NCBI GenBank assembly: GCA_016935035.1
Contig: JAFGRR010000641.1
Location: 1 to 6,512, forward strand
Source of the DNA: Phycisphaerae bacterium
GTDB lineage: Bacteria > Planctomycetota > Phycisphaerae > UBA1845 > Fen-1342
Direction of reading: 5' to 3'
DNA: 6,512 bases
Under the pieces are notes generated by a model. That model did not search any database, was not told the DNA's origin, and worked only from the letters and a program-made list of their open reading frames with translations. Below, piece after piece: positions 1 through 5,172 of the stretch (within the stretch, counting starts at the first letter, position 1; each line of letters starts with the position of its first letter). Made by a program: the position numbers and the translations under genes.

Positions 1-886
1 CTCGCTCGACGCGGTCCAGCGCGTTGGTGGCGTCCTGGCCGCCCCGTTGGCGCGCTAGTTCGAGGGCCACGCGCTGGCGGGCGAGCGGTGAGCGCAGCTC
101 GTGGGAGATGTCCTGCAAGAGCCGGCGCTGAGCGCCCAGGAGCGTCGCGATGCGTTCGGCCATTTTGTCGAAGTCACGGGCCAGTTCGCCGAGTTCGTCG
201 CGTCGCCGGCCAATTGAGGGGCCGACGCGCTGGCTGAGGTCGCCTTCGCCGAAGCTGCGGAGCGCTGCCCGCAGCTTCAGCACCGGGCGCGTGATGTAGC
301 CGGCCAGGAAGTAGCACACCAGTCCCAGGCCGATCGTGATGGACCCCACCCTTAGAATCGTCATCCAGGCGAATGGCGGCCGCTTGAATGGCATCTCGGG
401 TGTTTCCGTCACGAACACGTAAGGCGTGCCATCGGCGTCCCGCAGGCGGGCCGCGAGCGCGGCGACATGATCATCGTCCGCGTGTTGAAGCTCGTCGGTA
501 TCCGCGGCGCGACTGGCGAGTTGGCGCGCGGTCGGTGACAATTCGCGGCCGCGCAGATCGTTCCCGTTTTCATCCAATAGGTATGAGTGGACACCCCAGG
601 TTGCTGCCAAGTCGTCGGTCTGTTCCAGGGCCGCCGTCGGTCCATCGCTTTGAAGAACCTCTTCCAGCGCGTGTGCGCGCAGTCCGAGAAGGTTGCTCAT
701 CGCCCGTCGCCAAGTGTCCCCAGGTTCGGTCTGGCCGGGCGGTGGACCTGGAGTGCCTGGATGAGGCGAGCCCGGTTCGAAGCGTGGCTCTGGCATCATC
801 CAGAATGCAATCACGAGACCGATGGCGAAGGTCAGCATGACAGTCAGCAGGACTGACAGGAAGATCTTCAGGAATAGCTGTCGCAT
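1..886 (-). CDS. cpxA: CpxA-like sensor histidine kinase, N-terminal 295 residues (cut by window edge)
   Basis: This is an inner-membrane sensor kinase that would phosphorylate the regulator encoded just upstream. The reading frame is open from the ATG at 886 to base 1 with no stop, so the C-terminal ATP-binding domain lies outside the window. Visible in order are: a membrane segment at about residues 4-30; a periplasmic sensor region at about 31-173 with a Pro/Gly-rich stretch near 33-57; a second membrane segment at about 176-200; a HAMP linker at about 200-252 (P-x-L-x-L followed by E-GDLSQRV and DELGELARDFDKMAERI); and an H-box QDISHELRSPLARQR with the phospho-accepting histidine at residue 262. 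The H-box and HAMP sequences are close to the CpxA family. The start lies 12 bp after the stop of the regulator gene, with a weak GGAA ribosome site, so the two are almost certainly one operon. The kinase class is certain; the CpxA assignment rests on motif likeness and context. Confidence 0.93.
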   Translation of the reverse strand, partial: MRQLFLKIFLSVLLTVMLTFAIGLVIAFWMMPEPRFEPGSPHPGTPGPPPGQTEPGDTWRRAMSNLLGLRAHALEEVLQSDGPTAALEQTDDLAATWGVHSYLLDENGNDLRGRELSPTARQLASRAADTDELQHADDDHVAALAARLRDADGTPYVFVTETPEMPFKRPPFAWMTILRVGSITIGLGLVCYFLAGYITRPVLKLRAALRSFGEGDLSQRVGPSIGRRRDELGELARDFDKMAERIATLLGAQRRLLQDISHELRSPLARQRVALELARQRGGQDATNALDRVER

Positions 887-898
887 TGCCGTTCCGGA

Positions 899-1657
899 TT
901 AATCGAGGGCGTCGGTTGTCTCGTTCCGTGTCATGGACGCGTCGGTGCTGACGCAGGTGTAGATGTACCCCACGCCGCGGATGGACTTGATGCGTTCGAC
1001 GCCGCCGTGCTCGTGGCCGAGTTTTCTGCGCAGGTGGCTGACGTGCATGTCGATGCTGCGATCCATGGGCAACGGATCGCGGTCGAGGACCGTCTGGAAG
1101 AGTTCCTTGCGGTCCACGACATGTCCGGCCGCTCGCAACAGGACTTCCAGCAGATCGAATTCGGCGCTGGTAAGCTGGATGAGCCGTCCATCGCGCCTCA
1201 CTTGACGGGTGCCGAGGTCCATCTCGACATCACCGACCGTGAGGTGTTCACTGGCGGCGTGCTCGCGGGTGGCCTGCTCGCGCAGTGTCGCCCGTCGCAG
1301 GATGGCGCGTATTCGTGCCGCCAGTTCGCGCGGGTTGAACGGCTTGGGCAAATAATCGTCCGCGCCCAGCTCGAGGCCGATGATGCGGTCCACGTCGTCT
1401 CCGCGTGCCGTGAGCATCAGCACTGGCATCGCGGAACGTGCGCGGATGCGGCGCAGCGCCTCGAAACCGTCGATTCCCGGCAGCATGACATCGAGGACGA
1501 CAAGGCTGTATTTGCCCGAGAGTGCCAACTCGACACCCTGTTCACCTCTCTGGACAGCTTCGACGTCGAACGCCTGCGAGCCGAGATACTCTGTAACGAG
1601 CTCGCAGAGTTCCAGGTCGTCGTCGATTATCAGTACTCGGTTTTCGGAGGTAGGCAC
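899..1657 (-). CDS. cpxR: CpxR-like OmpR/PhoB-family response regulator
   Basis: This is a 252-residue cytoplasmic transcription regulator. The receiver domain (residues 7-120) has the acidic pocket DDD at 12-14, the phospho-acceptor Asp56 in LVVLDVMLPG, Thr83 and Lys105 (in LPKPF). A linker rich in Arg/Glu/Ala follows at about 121-138, and then an OmpR-type winged helix at about 139-236, with LTSAEFDLLEVLL at 162-174 and the recognition region DRSIDMHVSHLRRKLG at 199-214. That last segment is very like CpxR. The start is a GTG at 1657: no ATG occurs between it and the upstream in-frame TAA, and GGGAG sits about seven bases before it. A tail of about 16 residues follows the winged helix. The gene precedes the sensor-kinase gene by 12 bp. 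A GTAAA-N5-GTCAG element about 100 bp upstream suggests autoregulation, as is known for cpxRA in enterobacteria. The family is certain; orthology to CpxR is likely but not proven. Confidence 0.95.
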   Translation of the reverse strand: MPTSENRVLIIDDDLELCELVTEYLGSQAFDVEAVQRGEQGVELALSGKYSLVVLDVMLPGIDGFEALRRIRARSAMPVLMLTARGDDVDRIIGLELGADDYLPKPFNPRELAARIRAILRRATLREQATREHAASEHLTVGDVEMDLGTRQVRRDGRLIQLTSAEFDLLEVLLRAAGHVVDRKELFQTVLDRDPLPMDRSIDMHVSHLRRKLGHEHGGVERIKSIRGVGYIYTCVSTDASMTRNETTDALD

Positions 1658-1699
1658 GCGCGTCTCCCGCGAGTCGTAATCCAGCGGCTGGCCCGCGAC

Positions 1700-1705
1700 A
1701 GTATA
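1700..1705 (-). promoter_or_regulatory. Candidate -10 box of the regulator-kinase operon
   Basis: On the minus strand this reads TATACT, five of six matches to the sigma70 -10 consensus, 42 bp before the GTG start. No acceptable -35 hexamer lies 16-18 bp upstream (the sequence there is AGGTAG-like). That would fit an activator-dependent promoter, with the regulator box at 1757-1771 placed roughly 70 bp upstream of the predicted start point. This is inferred from sequence only. Confidence 0.35.
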
Positions 1706-1756
1706 GTCGTAGGCCGCTGCCTCTACCTCTTACAATTGGGGTTTCCCCGACGATGC

Positions 1757-1771
1757 GTAAAGAAACGTCAG
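1757..1771 (+). promoter_or_regulatory. CpxR-type box 1 (GTAAAGAAACGTCAG)
   Basis: A direct repeat GTAAA-N5-GTCAG matching the layout of the E. coli CpxR site GTAAA-N5-GTAAA. It lies in the 292-bp gap upstream of the regulator gene and shares its first seven bases (GTAAAGA) with three other copies in the window. Autoregulation of the two-component operon is the inferred role. Confidence 0.55.
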
Positions 1772-1949
1772 CGCACAGACCTGCGCATTGCGGGCGCGGG
1801 TTGGGCCCAGCGGATCGACGATAACCCAGGGGCACGGAATACGCGCGTGATCCTGAGTCCCGCTGAGCCCGAGGCGAAAACGCACCCGCACGGTGAGGAT
1901 GGGCAGCGGAGCCGGATTAAATCGTCACGGCTGCCGGAGACTTGGCGTG

Positions 1950-2474
1950 TCAGGCCTCCTCATCAACGAGAGGGAAGAGCGACGACAACAGCGAAGACAG
2001 GTCGTCGCTGCTGGTCGTGCCGGTCAGTGACTGGAGCACCAGGCTGGCGTTCTGGGTGCCGCCGGTACCGGAACTCATGTCGGGCGGCCCCATACTCTGC
2101 ATTTTGCTCTTCATTTCTTCCATGCGGCTTTCGACGTCCGACGTATCGATGCCGTGATCCTGAAGCGTCGTGAGTATGGCGTCGTCGATGGCTTCCCTGC
2201 CGGCTTCGGGACCCTCCGACGAATCAACGTTCTCCATGGCACTGGCGATGGCGTCCTTCAGTTCAGTCTGAAGGCTCTCGACTTCTTCCTCGGTCAGCCC
2301 GGCAGCTTCCGCCGACTCTTCTACTTCGGACCATAGTTCCGGCGGCGGTTCGCCGGGCTCGGGTGGCGCCTGCGGCTTACTGGTGCCACTGACCGAAGAG
2401 TTCTGTCCGATCATCTGTTGGAGGGACGTGAGCGCGTCATTGCTCAAGCCCCCGATACCTGACATAGTTGACAT
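1950..2474 (-). CDS. Acidic 174-residue protein of unknown function
   Basis: I do not recognise a family. The protein has no signal peptide or membrane segment, so it is probably cytoplasmic or exported by another route. Residues 1-35 are Ser/Gly/Gln-rich (MSTMSGIGGLSNDALTSLQQ). Residues 36-46 are a Pro/Glu linker (PPEPGEPPPEL). Residues 47-125 form a Glu-rich, probably helical region (LTEEEVESLQTELKDAI; DDAILTTLQDHGIDTSDVESRMEEMKSKM). The C-terminus is Ser/Leu-rich (SSDDLSSLLSSLFPLV). LTEEE at residues 60-64 faintly recalls the LTxxQ motif of the neighbouring lipoprotein but lacks the Gln. The ATG at 2474 is well supported by AAGGAG five bases upstream. The upstream region carries three CpxR-type boxes, the densest cluster in the window, so this gene is a leading candidate target of the Cpx-like regulator. 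It is divergent from the LTxxQ lipoprotein gene. Confidence 0.85.
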   Translation of the reverse strand: MSTMSGIGGLSNDALTSLQQMIGQNSSVSGTSKPQAPPEPGEPPPELWSEVEESAEAAGLTEEEVESLQTELKDAIASAMENVDSSEGPEAGREAIDDAILTTLQDHGIDTSDVESRMEEMKSKMQSMGPPDMSSGTGGTQNASLVLQSLTGTTSSDDLSSLLSSLFPLVDEEA

Positions 2475-2479
2475 GACTT

Positions 2480-2485
2480 CTCCTT
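2480..2485 (-). promoter_or_regulatory. Ribosome binding site of the 174-residue protein gene
   Basis: Minus-strand AAGGAG with five bases before the ATG at 2474. This is the strongest Shine-Dalgarno sequence in the window. It fixes the start and suggests efficient translation. Confidence 0.8.
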
Positions 2486-2595
2486 TTTCGCTCGCTGTGT
2501 TGGGACAGGCATTGATGCCCCGGTACTGCGCCGGCCACGGTTGGCGCGGCTACGCTGTCTGGCTTATCGAGCGGTCACCGGCAACATCTGATGAC

Positions 2596-2610
2596 TTGAC
2601 CCTTCTTTAC
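2596..2610 (-). promoter_or_regulatory. CpxR-type box 2 (GTAAAGAAGGGTCAA)
   Basis: GTAAA-N5-GTCAA on the minus strand, followed directly by a further GTCAT pentamer. It is the box nearest to the 174-residue protein gene, about 122 bp upstream of its ATG and in the same orientation. Confidence 0.55.
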
Positions 2611-2651
2611 CCCCCAAAAACGCTGGTGAGACTCAGGTCGGATGAGTGCCT

Positions 2652-2666
2652 GTAAAGAAGCGTAAC
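2652..2666 (+). promoter_or_regulatory. CpxR-type box 3 (GTAAAGAAGCGTAAC)
   Basis: GTAAA-N5-GTAAC on the plus strand, the best match in the window to the enterobacterial CpxR box, with a single mismatch in the second half-site. It sits between boxes 2 and 4, which are in the opposite orientation. Confidence 0.6.
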
Positions 2667-2683
2667 ACAACGACGATCTGCTG

Positions 2684-2698
2684 CTGACTTGTCTTTAC
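2684..2698 (-). promoter_or_regulatory. CpxR-type box 4 (GTAAAGACAAGTCAG)
   Basis: GTAAA-N5-GTCAG on the minus strand. Its centre is 32 bp from that of box 3, about three helical turns, which would place the two on a similar DNA face. Boxes 2-4 form a cluster upstream of the 174-residue protein gene. Confidence 0.55.
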
Positions 2699-2911
2699 AC
2701 GGTGCCGGCCGGGTGACGGGGCATGCTACGAGTCGGGCCGTTGCGGTGCGCTTGTGGACGTCACATTGCCAGACCGGCCGCTGATCATTAATGGCGCTGG
2801 CATGTGTCTCGTGAGTCACGCGGAGTGGAATGCCATCAGGGGAACCTGAGGCAGGCAATTTGCTGCACTGATGAAGAGGTTTGCAGCCAGCACCGGCGTT
2901 TCGTGCGCTGG

Positions 2912-2926
2912 CTTACGATTCGTTAC
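2912..2926 (-). promoter_or_regulatory. CpxR-type box 5 (GTAACGAATCGTAAG)
   Basis: GTAAC-N5-GTAAG on the minus strand, about 142 bp upstream of the LTxxQ lipoprotein ATG. It departs from GTAAA at the fifth base but keeps the GA that begins the spacer in all other copies, and it has a full GTAA in the second half-site. It is the natural candidate operator for the lipoprotein gene. Confidence 0.45.
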
Positions 2927-3055
2927 CGTCAAGGACGTGAACCGAAACCTGGGATGCGTGAACAATAGCTTGGCGTTTGGGAGATCGTACGAGTTGGCAA
3001 GACGCGGCACGGAGGCTGGTCAGTGGGATCAGCGAATCGATTGACGTCTCGTTCC

Positions 3056-3060
3056 AGGAG
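3056..3060 (+). promoter_or_regulatory. Ribosome binding site of the LTxxQ lipoprotein gene
   Basis: AGGAG seven bases before the ATG at 3068. It decides between this ATG and an in-frame GTG at 3023, which would put 15 basic residues ahead of the signal peptide and has no comparable site at the right distance. Confidence 0.75.
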
Positions 3061-3067
3061 CAAGAAC

Positions 3068-3925
3068 ATGATTGGTAACAGAGGAACGCGCGCCGGCACC
3101 GTGGTCGTCGCCGCTGTGTTGGCGGCCTTGGCCGGAGGATGCGACACATCGGTGATGACTGGTGATTCGAGCAGCATTCTGGACAGCCTGTCTGAATTCG
3201 GCATCACGGAGGACATGACGATCGCCAACGTTCTAAACCAGGTCACGGTTGGCGATGTGTTGACCGGGTTTGTCAGCTTCGTTGACGAGGTAACCTCCAA
3301 CCTGGACGCCGCCATGGCGCAGGCGTCCGGCCTGAGCGACGAGGAGTTGGCCGAGCTTGAGACGCTCCAGGCGCAGCTCGACGCGGGCGAGATCACGGAG
3401 ACGGAATTCGGCGACGCGATCAGCGAGATCATCGGCGATCGCGGCGCGGGGATGCCATTCGCCGGTCTTTCGTTCTATGGCAGTCCATCCGGGCACCGCA
3501 TGAACGCCGGCGCGGCAGCCGTGCTGGATCTGACGGAAGAGCAGCAGGTCGCGGCCGAGGAGATTTTCCAGAGCTTGCATGATGACATCGATGCGCTGCG
3601 CGCGGCGACGCACGAAGCGATTCGTGCCATGCTGACAGACGAACAACTTCTCATTCTCGACGACATGGGCGCGCTCGACCAGGAGTCGGCGACACCGCGG
3701 ATGGGTCGCGGAGCGATGGGCTCTGGCCGTGGTGTGTCGCGGTCAGTTCAGATCGCCGACGAATTGCAGCTCACGGAGGAGCAGCAGGCCGCCATTGACG
3801 GACTCCGCGCCGAACTTCGCGACGCGATCAGGGTTCGCCACGAGCAAGCCCACGCCGAGTTCCTTGCGCTGTTGACGGAAGAGCAACTGGCGGCGCTGGA
3901 TGGGGCGACGGAGGAAAGTGAATAG
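3068..3925 (+). CDS. Spy/CpxP-like LTxxQ-motif lipoprotein
   Basis: A 285-residue exported protein. The signal sequence has Arg5 and Arg8, a hydrophobic core at 11-22 and a lipobox-like LAGGC with Cys25; the -3 position is Ala rather than Leu, a tolerable variant. Asp at +2 is the inner-membrane retention signal in E. coli, though the rule is untested in other phyla. Residues 34-80 are hydrophobic/acidic with no known domain. Residues 95-123 (LETLQAQLDAGEITETEF) resemble a SHOCT-type hairpin. The C-terminal half has four LTxxQ motifs at 155-159, 189-193, 235-239 and 269-273, in two units joined by a Gly/Arg/Met linker (210-226). LTxxQ is the signature of Spy and CpxP, periplasmic proteins that bind unfolded proteins and, for CpxP, restrain CpxA. 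With a CpxRA-like pair nearby and a candidate box upstream, a role in envelope-stress sensing or chaperoning is likely. Spy and CpxP themselves are soluble and carry one pair of motifs. Confidence 0.9.
   Translation: MIGNRGTRAGTVVVAAVLAALAGGCDTSVMTGDSSSILDSLSEFGITEDMTIANVLNQVTVGDVLTGFVSFVDEVTSNLDAAMAQASGLSDEELAELETLQAQLDAGEITETEFGDAISEIIGDRGAGMPFAGLSFYGSPSGHRMNAGAAAVLDLTEEQQVAAEEIFQSLHDDIDALRAATHEAIRAMLTDEQLLILDDMGALDQESATPRMGRGAMGSGRGVSRSVQIADELQLTEEQQAAIDGLRAELRDAIRVRHEQAHAEFLALLTEEQLAALDGATEESE
3518..3898 (+). repeat. Tandem duplication of an LTxxQ-helix-LTxxQ unit inside the lipoprotein gene
   Basis: Residues 151-197 and 231-277 align without gaps. Both begin with LTEEQQ and end with LT(D/E)EQL, the two motifs within each unit are exactly 34 residues apart, and the units are exactly 80 residues apart. 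DNA identity is still visible around the first motif of each unit (ACGGARGAGCAGCAG). This indicates an internal duplication, now diverged in the helical middle. Confidence 0.8.
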
Positions 3926-4044
3926 TCTTGGCAACTCCGGGGCCGATGATGGTGGCCGGGGAGGTTTAGGTGGTCGGCGCACGCGCGCTATTGGCGGGCG
4001 CATAGGCCGTGTGGCTCTCACACGAGCAGTGGAGGACAGTAAGG

Positions 4045-4206
4045 ATGAACAAACGAAAGTGGATTCTTGTGGTTCTGTCGGCCGGCATGTTGCTTCAACT
4101 TGGGACGTGCTTGAGTGAGGTCGGGTCCTACACGATGGCGGCCTTCGAAGAGTACCTGCCGGACTTGCTGGACACCTGGCTGGAGACCCTAACGGCAAGC
4201 GCTTGA
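4045..4206 (+). CDS. 53-residue putative lipoprotein or secreted peptide
   Basis: The sequence starts MNKRKWILVVLSAGMLLQLG, with Cys22 right after a Thr at residue 21. A basic N-terminus and a hydrophobic core at 7-20 end in LGTC, an off-consensus lipobox because Thr precedes the Cys. The 31-residue remainder is acidic and amphipathic (FEEYLPDLLDTWLETL). Short proteins with this type of signal are, from memory, common in planctomycetes, but their role is unknown. The ATG at 4045 is preceded by GGAGG with nine bases spacing; an in-frame GTG at 4009 is less attractive because it would bury the signal. It follows the LTxxQ lipoprotein gene by 119 bp on the same strand and could be cotranscribed with it. 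The mature part has no recognised domain. Confidence 0.72.
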   Translation: MNKRKWILVVLSAGMLLQLGTCLSEVGSYTMAAFEEYLPDLLDTWLETLTASA

Positions 4207-4261
4207 TGGCGTAGTCGTCAAGCCGGCAATGTGACGATGTTTGAGGAGAGCGCCACAAGGG

Positions 4262-4305
4262 CCAGGCGCGGGTATGCGGACTACGCCGACCGCGCTCGCG
4301 CCTGG
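4262..4305. terminator. Candidate hairpin between convergent genes
   Basis: A perfect 9-bp inverted repeat, CCAGGCGCG at 4262-4270 and CGCGCCTGG at 4297-4305, with a 26-base loop. It lies in the 188-bp gap between the ends of the small lipoprotein gene and lspA. No T-run follows on either strand, so it is not a classical intrinsic terminator. In GC-rich DNA a stem of this length may arise by chance. Confidence 0.3.
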
Positions 4306-4394
4306 TTACCGAATACGGAAGGCTCTGAACAGCCAAAGGGCCAGTGCGGCGATTGGCGCGCGAGTGCCGCGAGTTGTGCTCATGCTGAGATGAC

Positions 4395-5168
4395 TTACTC
4401 GCCCGTCGGCGCGGCGAGCGGTTCGGGGGGGCCGGCGCGGTCACGCCATAAGTAGATGGCCAGGATGCCGACGCCGAAGACCAACAGCATGTCGGCGACG
4501 TTGAAAACCCAGGGCCAGAGTTCCTGGTCGCCGAAGAGTCGCGTGGGGATCTTGATGAAGTCTCGCACGCAGCCGACCTTCCGTACCTGGGTGCTGGGGA
4601 TGAGCATTTGGCGGCTGTCGTGATGATCGATGGGGTACTCGCGCATCATCAGATCGGAGCCTTGCTGGCCGACCTGCTGTACGAAGGCGACCCGGCCGCC
4701 TTCAGTGCTGCGGTAGAGCTGCACAAAGATGCGGTCGTACATGTTGCCGAGGGCGCCGGCGAGAATCGCACCCAGCGCGAGGTGCAGCAGCCAGCGTTGG
4801 GCCGAGCTGCGTGCGAACATCCAGAGCACCAGCGCCAGAGCCAGGATCGAAGCCGCCACGAACAATTGGGTCTGGCCGCGGCCGATCCCGAAGAGCGCCC
4901 CGGTGTTGAACATGGTTTGGAATTCGAGCACGTGGGGGATGATGACTTCGTGCCCGCCCTGGTGATATCGGTGGAAGGCCCAGTCCTTAGAGCCGAGATC
5001 GGCGCCCAGCCCGAGTACGGCGATAGCCCAGAAACGCACGTGTGAGCAGACGCTGCGGAAGGACGAAGTAGCCTGAACGCCGGCGTGTGACTCCTGCGAG
5101 TCCGTCGCGGAAATCGCGTTCGCGGGTTGCGTCGCGGGCGGATTGGATTGACTGACGGAACCGGACAC
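4395..5168 (-). CDS. lspA: Lipoprotein signal peptidase (signal peptidase II), long form
   Basis: Inner-membrane aspartyl protease that cleaves the signal peptide before the lipidated Cys of prolipoproteins. All family motifs are present (numbering from the chosen start): D57-LGS-K61, NTGALFGI at 88-95, GNMYDR at 141-146 with catalytic Asp145, DFI at 203-205, and FNVAD at 222-226 with catalytic Asp226. Four membrane segments are seen at about 44-60, 99-118, 126-142 and 222-241. At 257 residues it is much longer than the roughly 165 typical of the family. The extra length is a Ser/Thr/Pro/Gln-rich N-terminal stretch of about 40 residues and an insert of about 60 residues between the two catalytic motifs. 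The start is uncertain: GTG at 5168 lies four bases after the stop of the DksA-like gene and suggests translational coupling, while GTG at 5039 would give a standard N-terminus of 214 residues in total. Neither has a good ribosome site. It is in an operon with the DksA-like gene. Confidence 0.93.
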   Translation of the reverse strand: MSGSVSQSNPPATQPANAISATDSQESHAGVQATSSFRSVCSHVRFWAIAVLGLGADLGSKDWAFHRYHQGGHEVIIPHVLEFQTMFNTGALFGIGRGQTQLFVAASILALALVLWMFARSSAQRWLLHLALGAILAGALGNMYDRIFVQLYRSTEGGRVAFVQQVGQQGSDLMMREYPIDHHDSRQMLIPSTQVRKVGCVRDFIKIPTRLFGDQELWPWVFNVADMLLVFGVGILAIYLWRDRAGPPEPLAAPTGE

Positions 5169-5172
5169 CAGC

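Larger units (their letters stand above)
2475..3067. other. 593-bp divergent intergenic regulatory region
   Basis: No convincing gene lies here; the open frames lack ribosome sites and protein-like composition. It separates the divergent 174-residue protein gene and the LTxxQ lipoprotein gene. It contains four CpxR-type boxes (2596-2610, 2652-2666, 2684-2698, 2912-2926), an 11-bp palindrome CGTGA-G-TCACG at 2810-2820, and a small hairpin TCAGG-GGAA-CCTGA at 2836-2849. I could not identify a consensus sigma70 promoter for either flanking gene. A short non-coding RNA is possible in such a long gap but nothing positively supports one. Confidence 0.6.

Noticed and set aside
388..840. A 150-residue plus-strand open frame near the window start
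   Set aside because: It is antisense to the sensor-kinase gene, whose HAMP and H-box motifs make the minus strand the coding one.
1007..2173. A 388-residue open frame on the plus strand
   Set aside because: It runs antisense through the regulator gene and both flanking regions, lacks a ribosome site and has no recognisable domain. It is a product of GC-rich codon structure on the opposite strand.
2607..2858. An 83-residue minus-strand open frame in the divergent intergenic region
   Set aside because: No ribosome site, no domain, composition unlike the neighbours, and it overlaps the cluster of regulator boxes.
3074..3078. An isolated GTAAC near the lipoprotein start, and other single GTAAV pentamers at about 1594, 3290, 5292 and in the 5750-5920 region
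   Set aside because: None has a second GTMA half-site five bases away, so they do not meet the two-part pattern of the five reported boxes.
4008..4024. A 6-bp hairpin CGTGTG-GCTCT-CACACG before the small lipoprotein gene
   Set aside because: Too short to claim as a terminator or attenuator, and no T-run follows; chance occurrence is likely.
3743..4444. A 233-residue minus-strand open frame covering the end of the LTxxQ lipoprotein gene and the small lipoprotein gene
   Set aside because: Arg/Pro/Ser-rich with no domain, antisense to two better-supported genes with ribosome sites and signal sequences.
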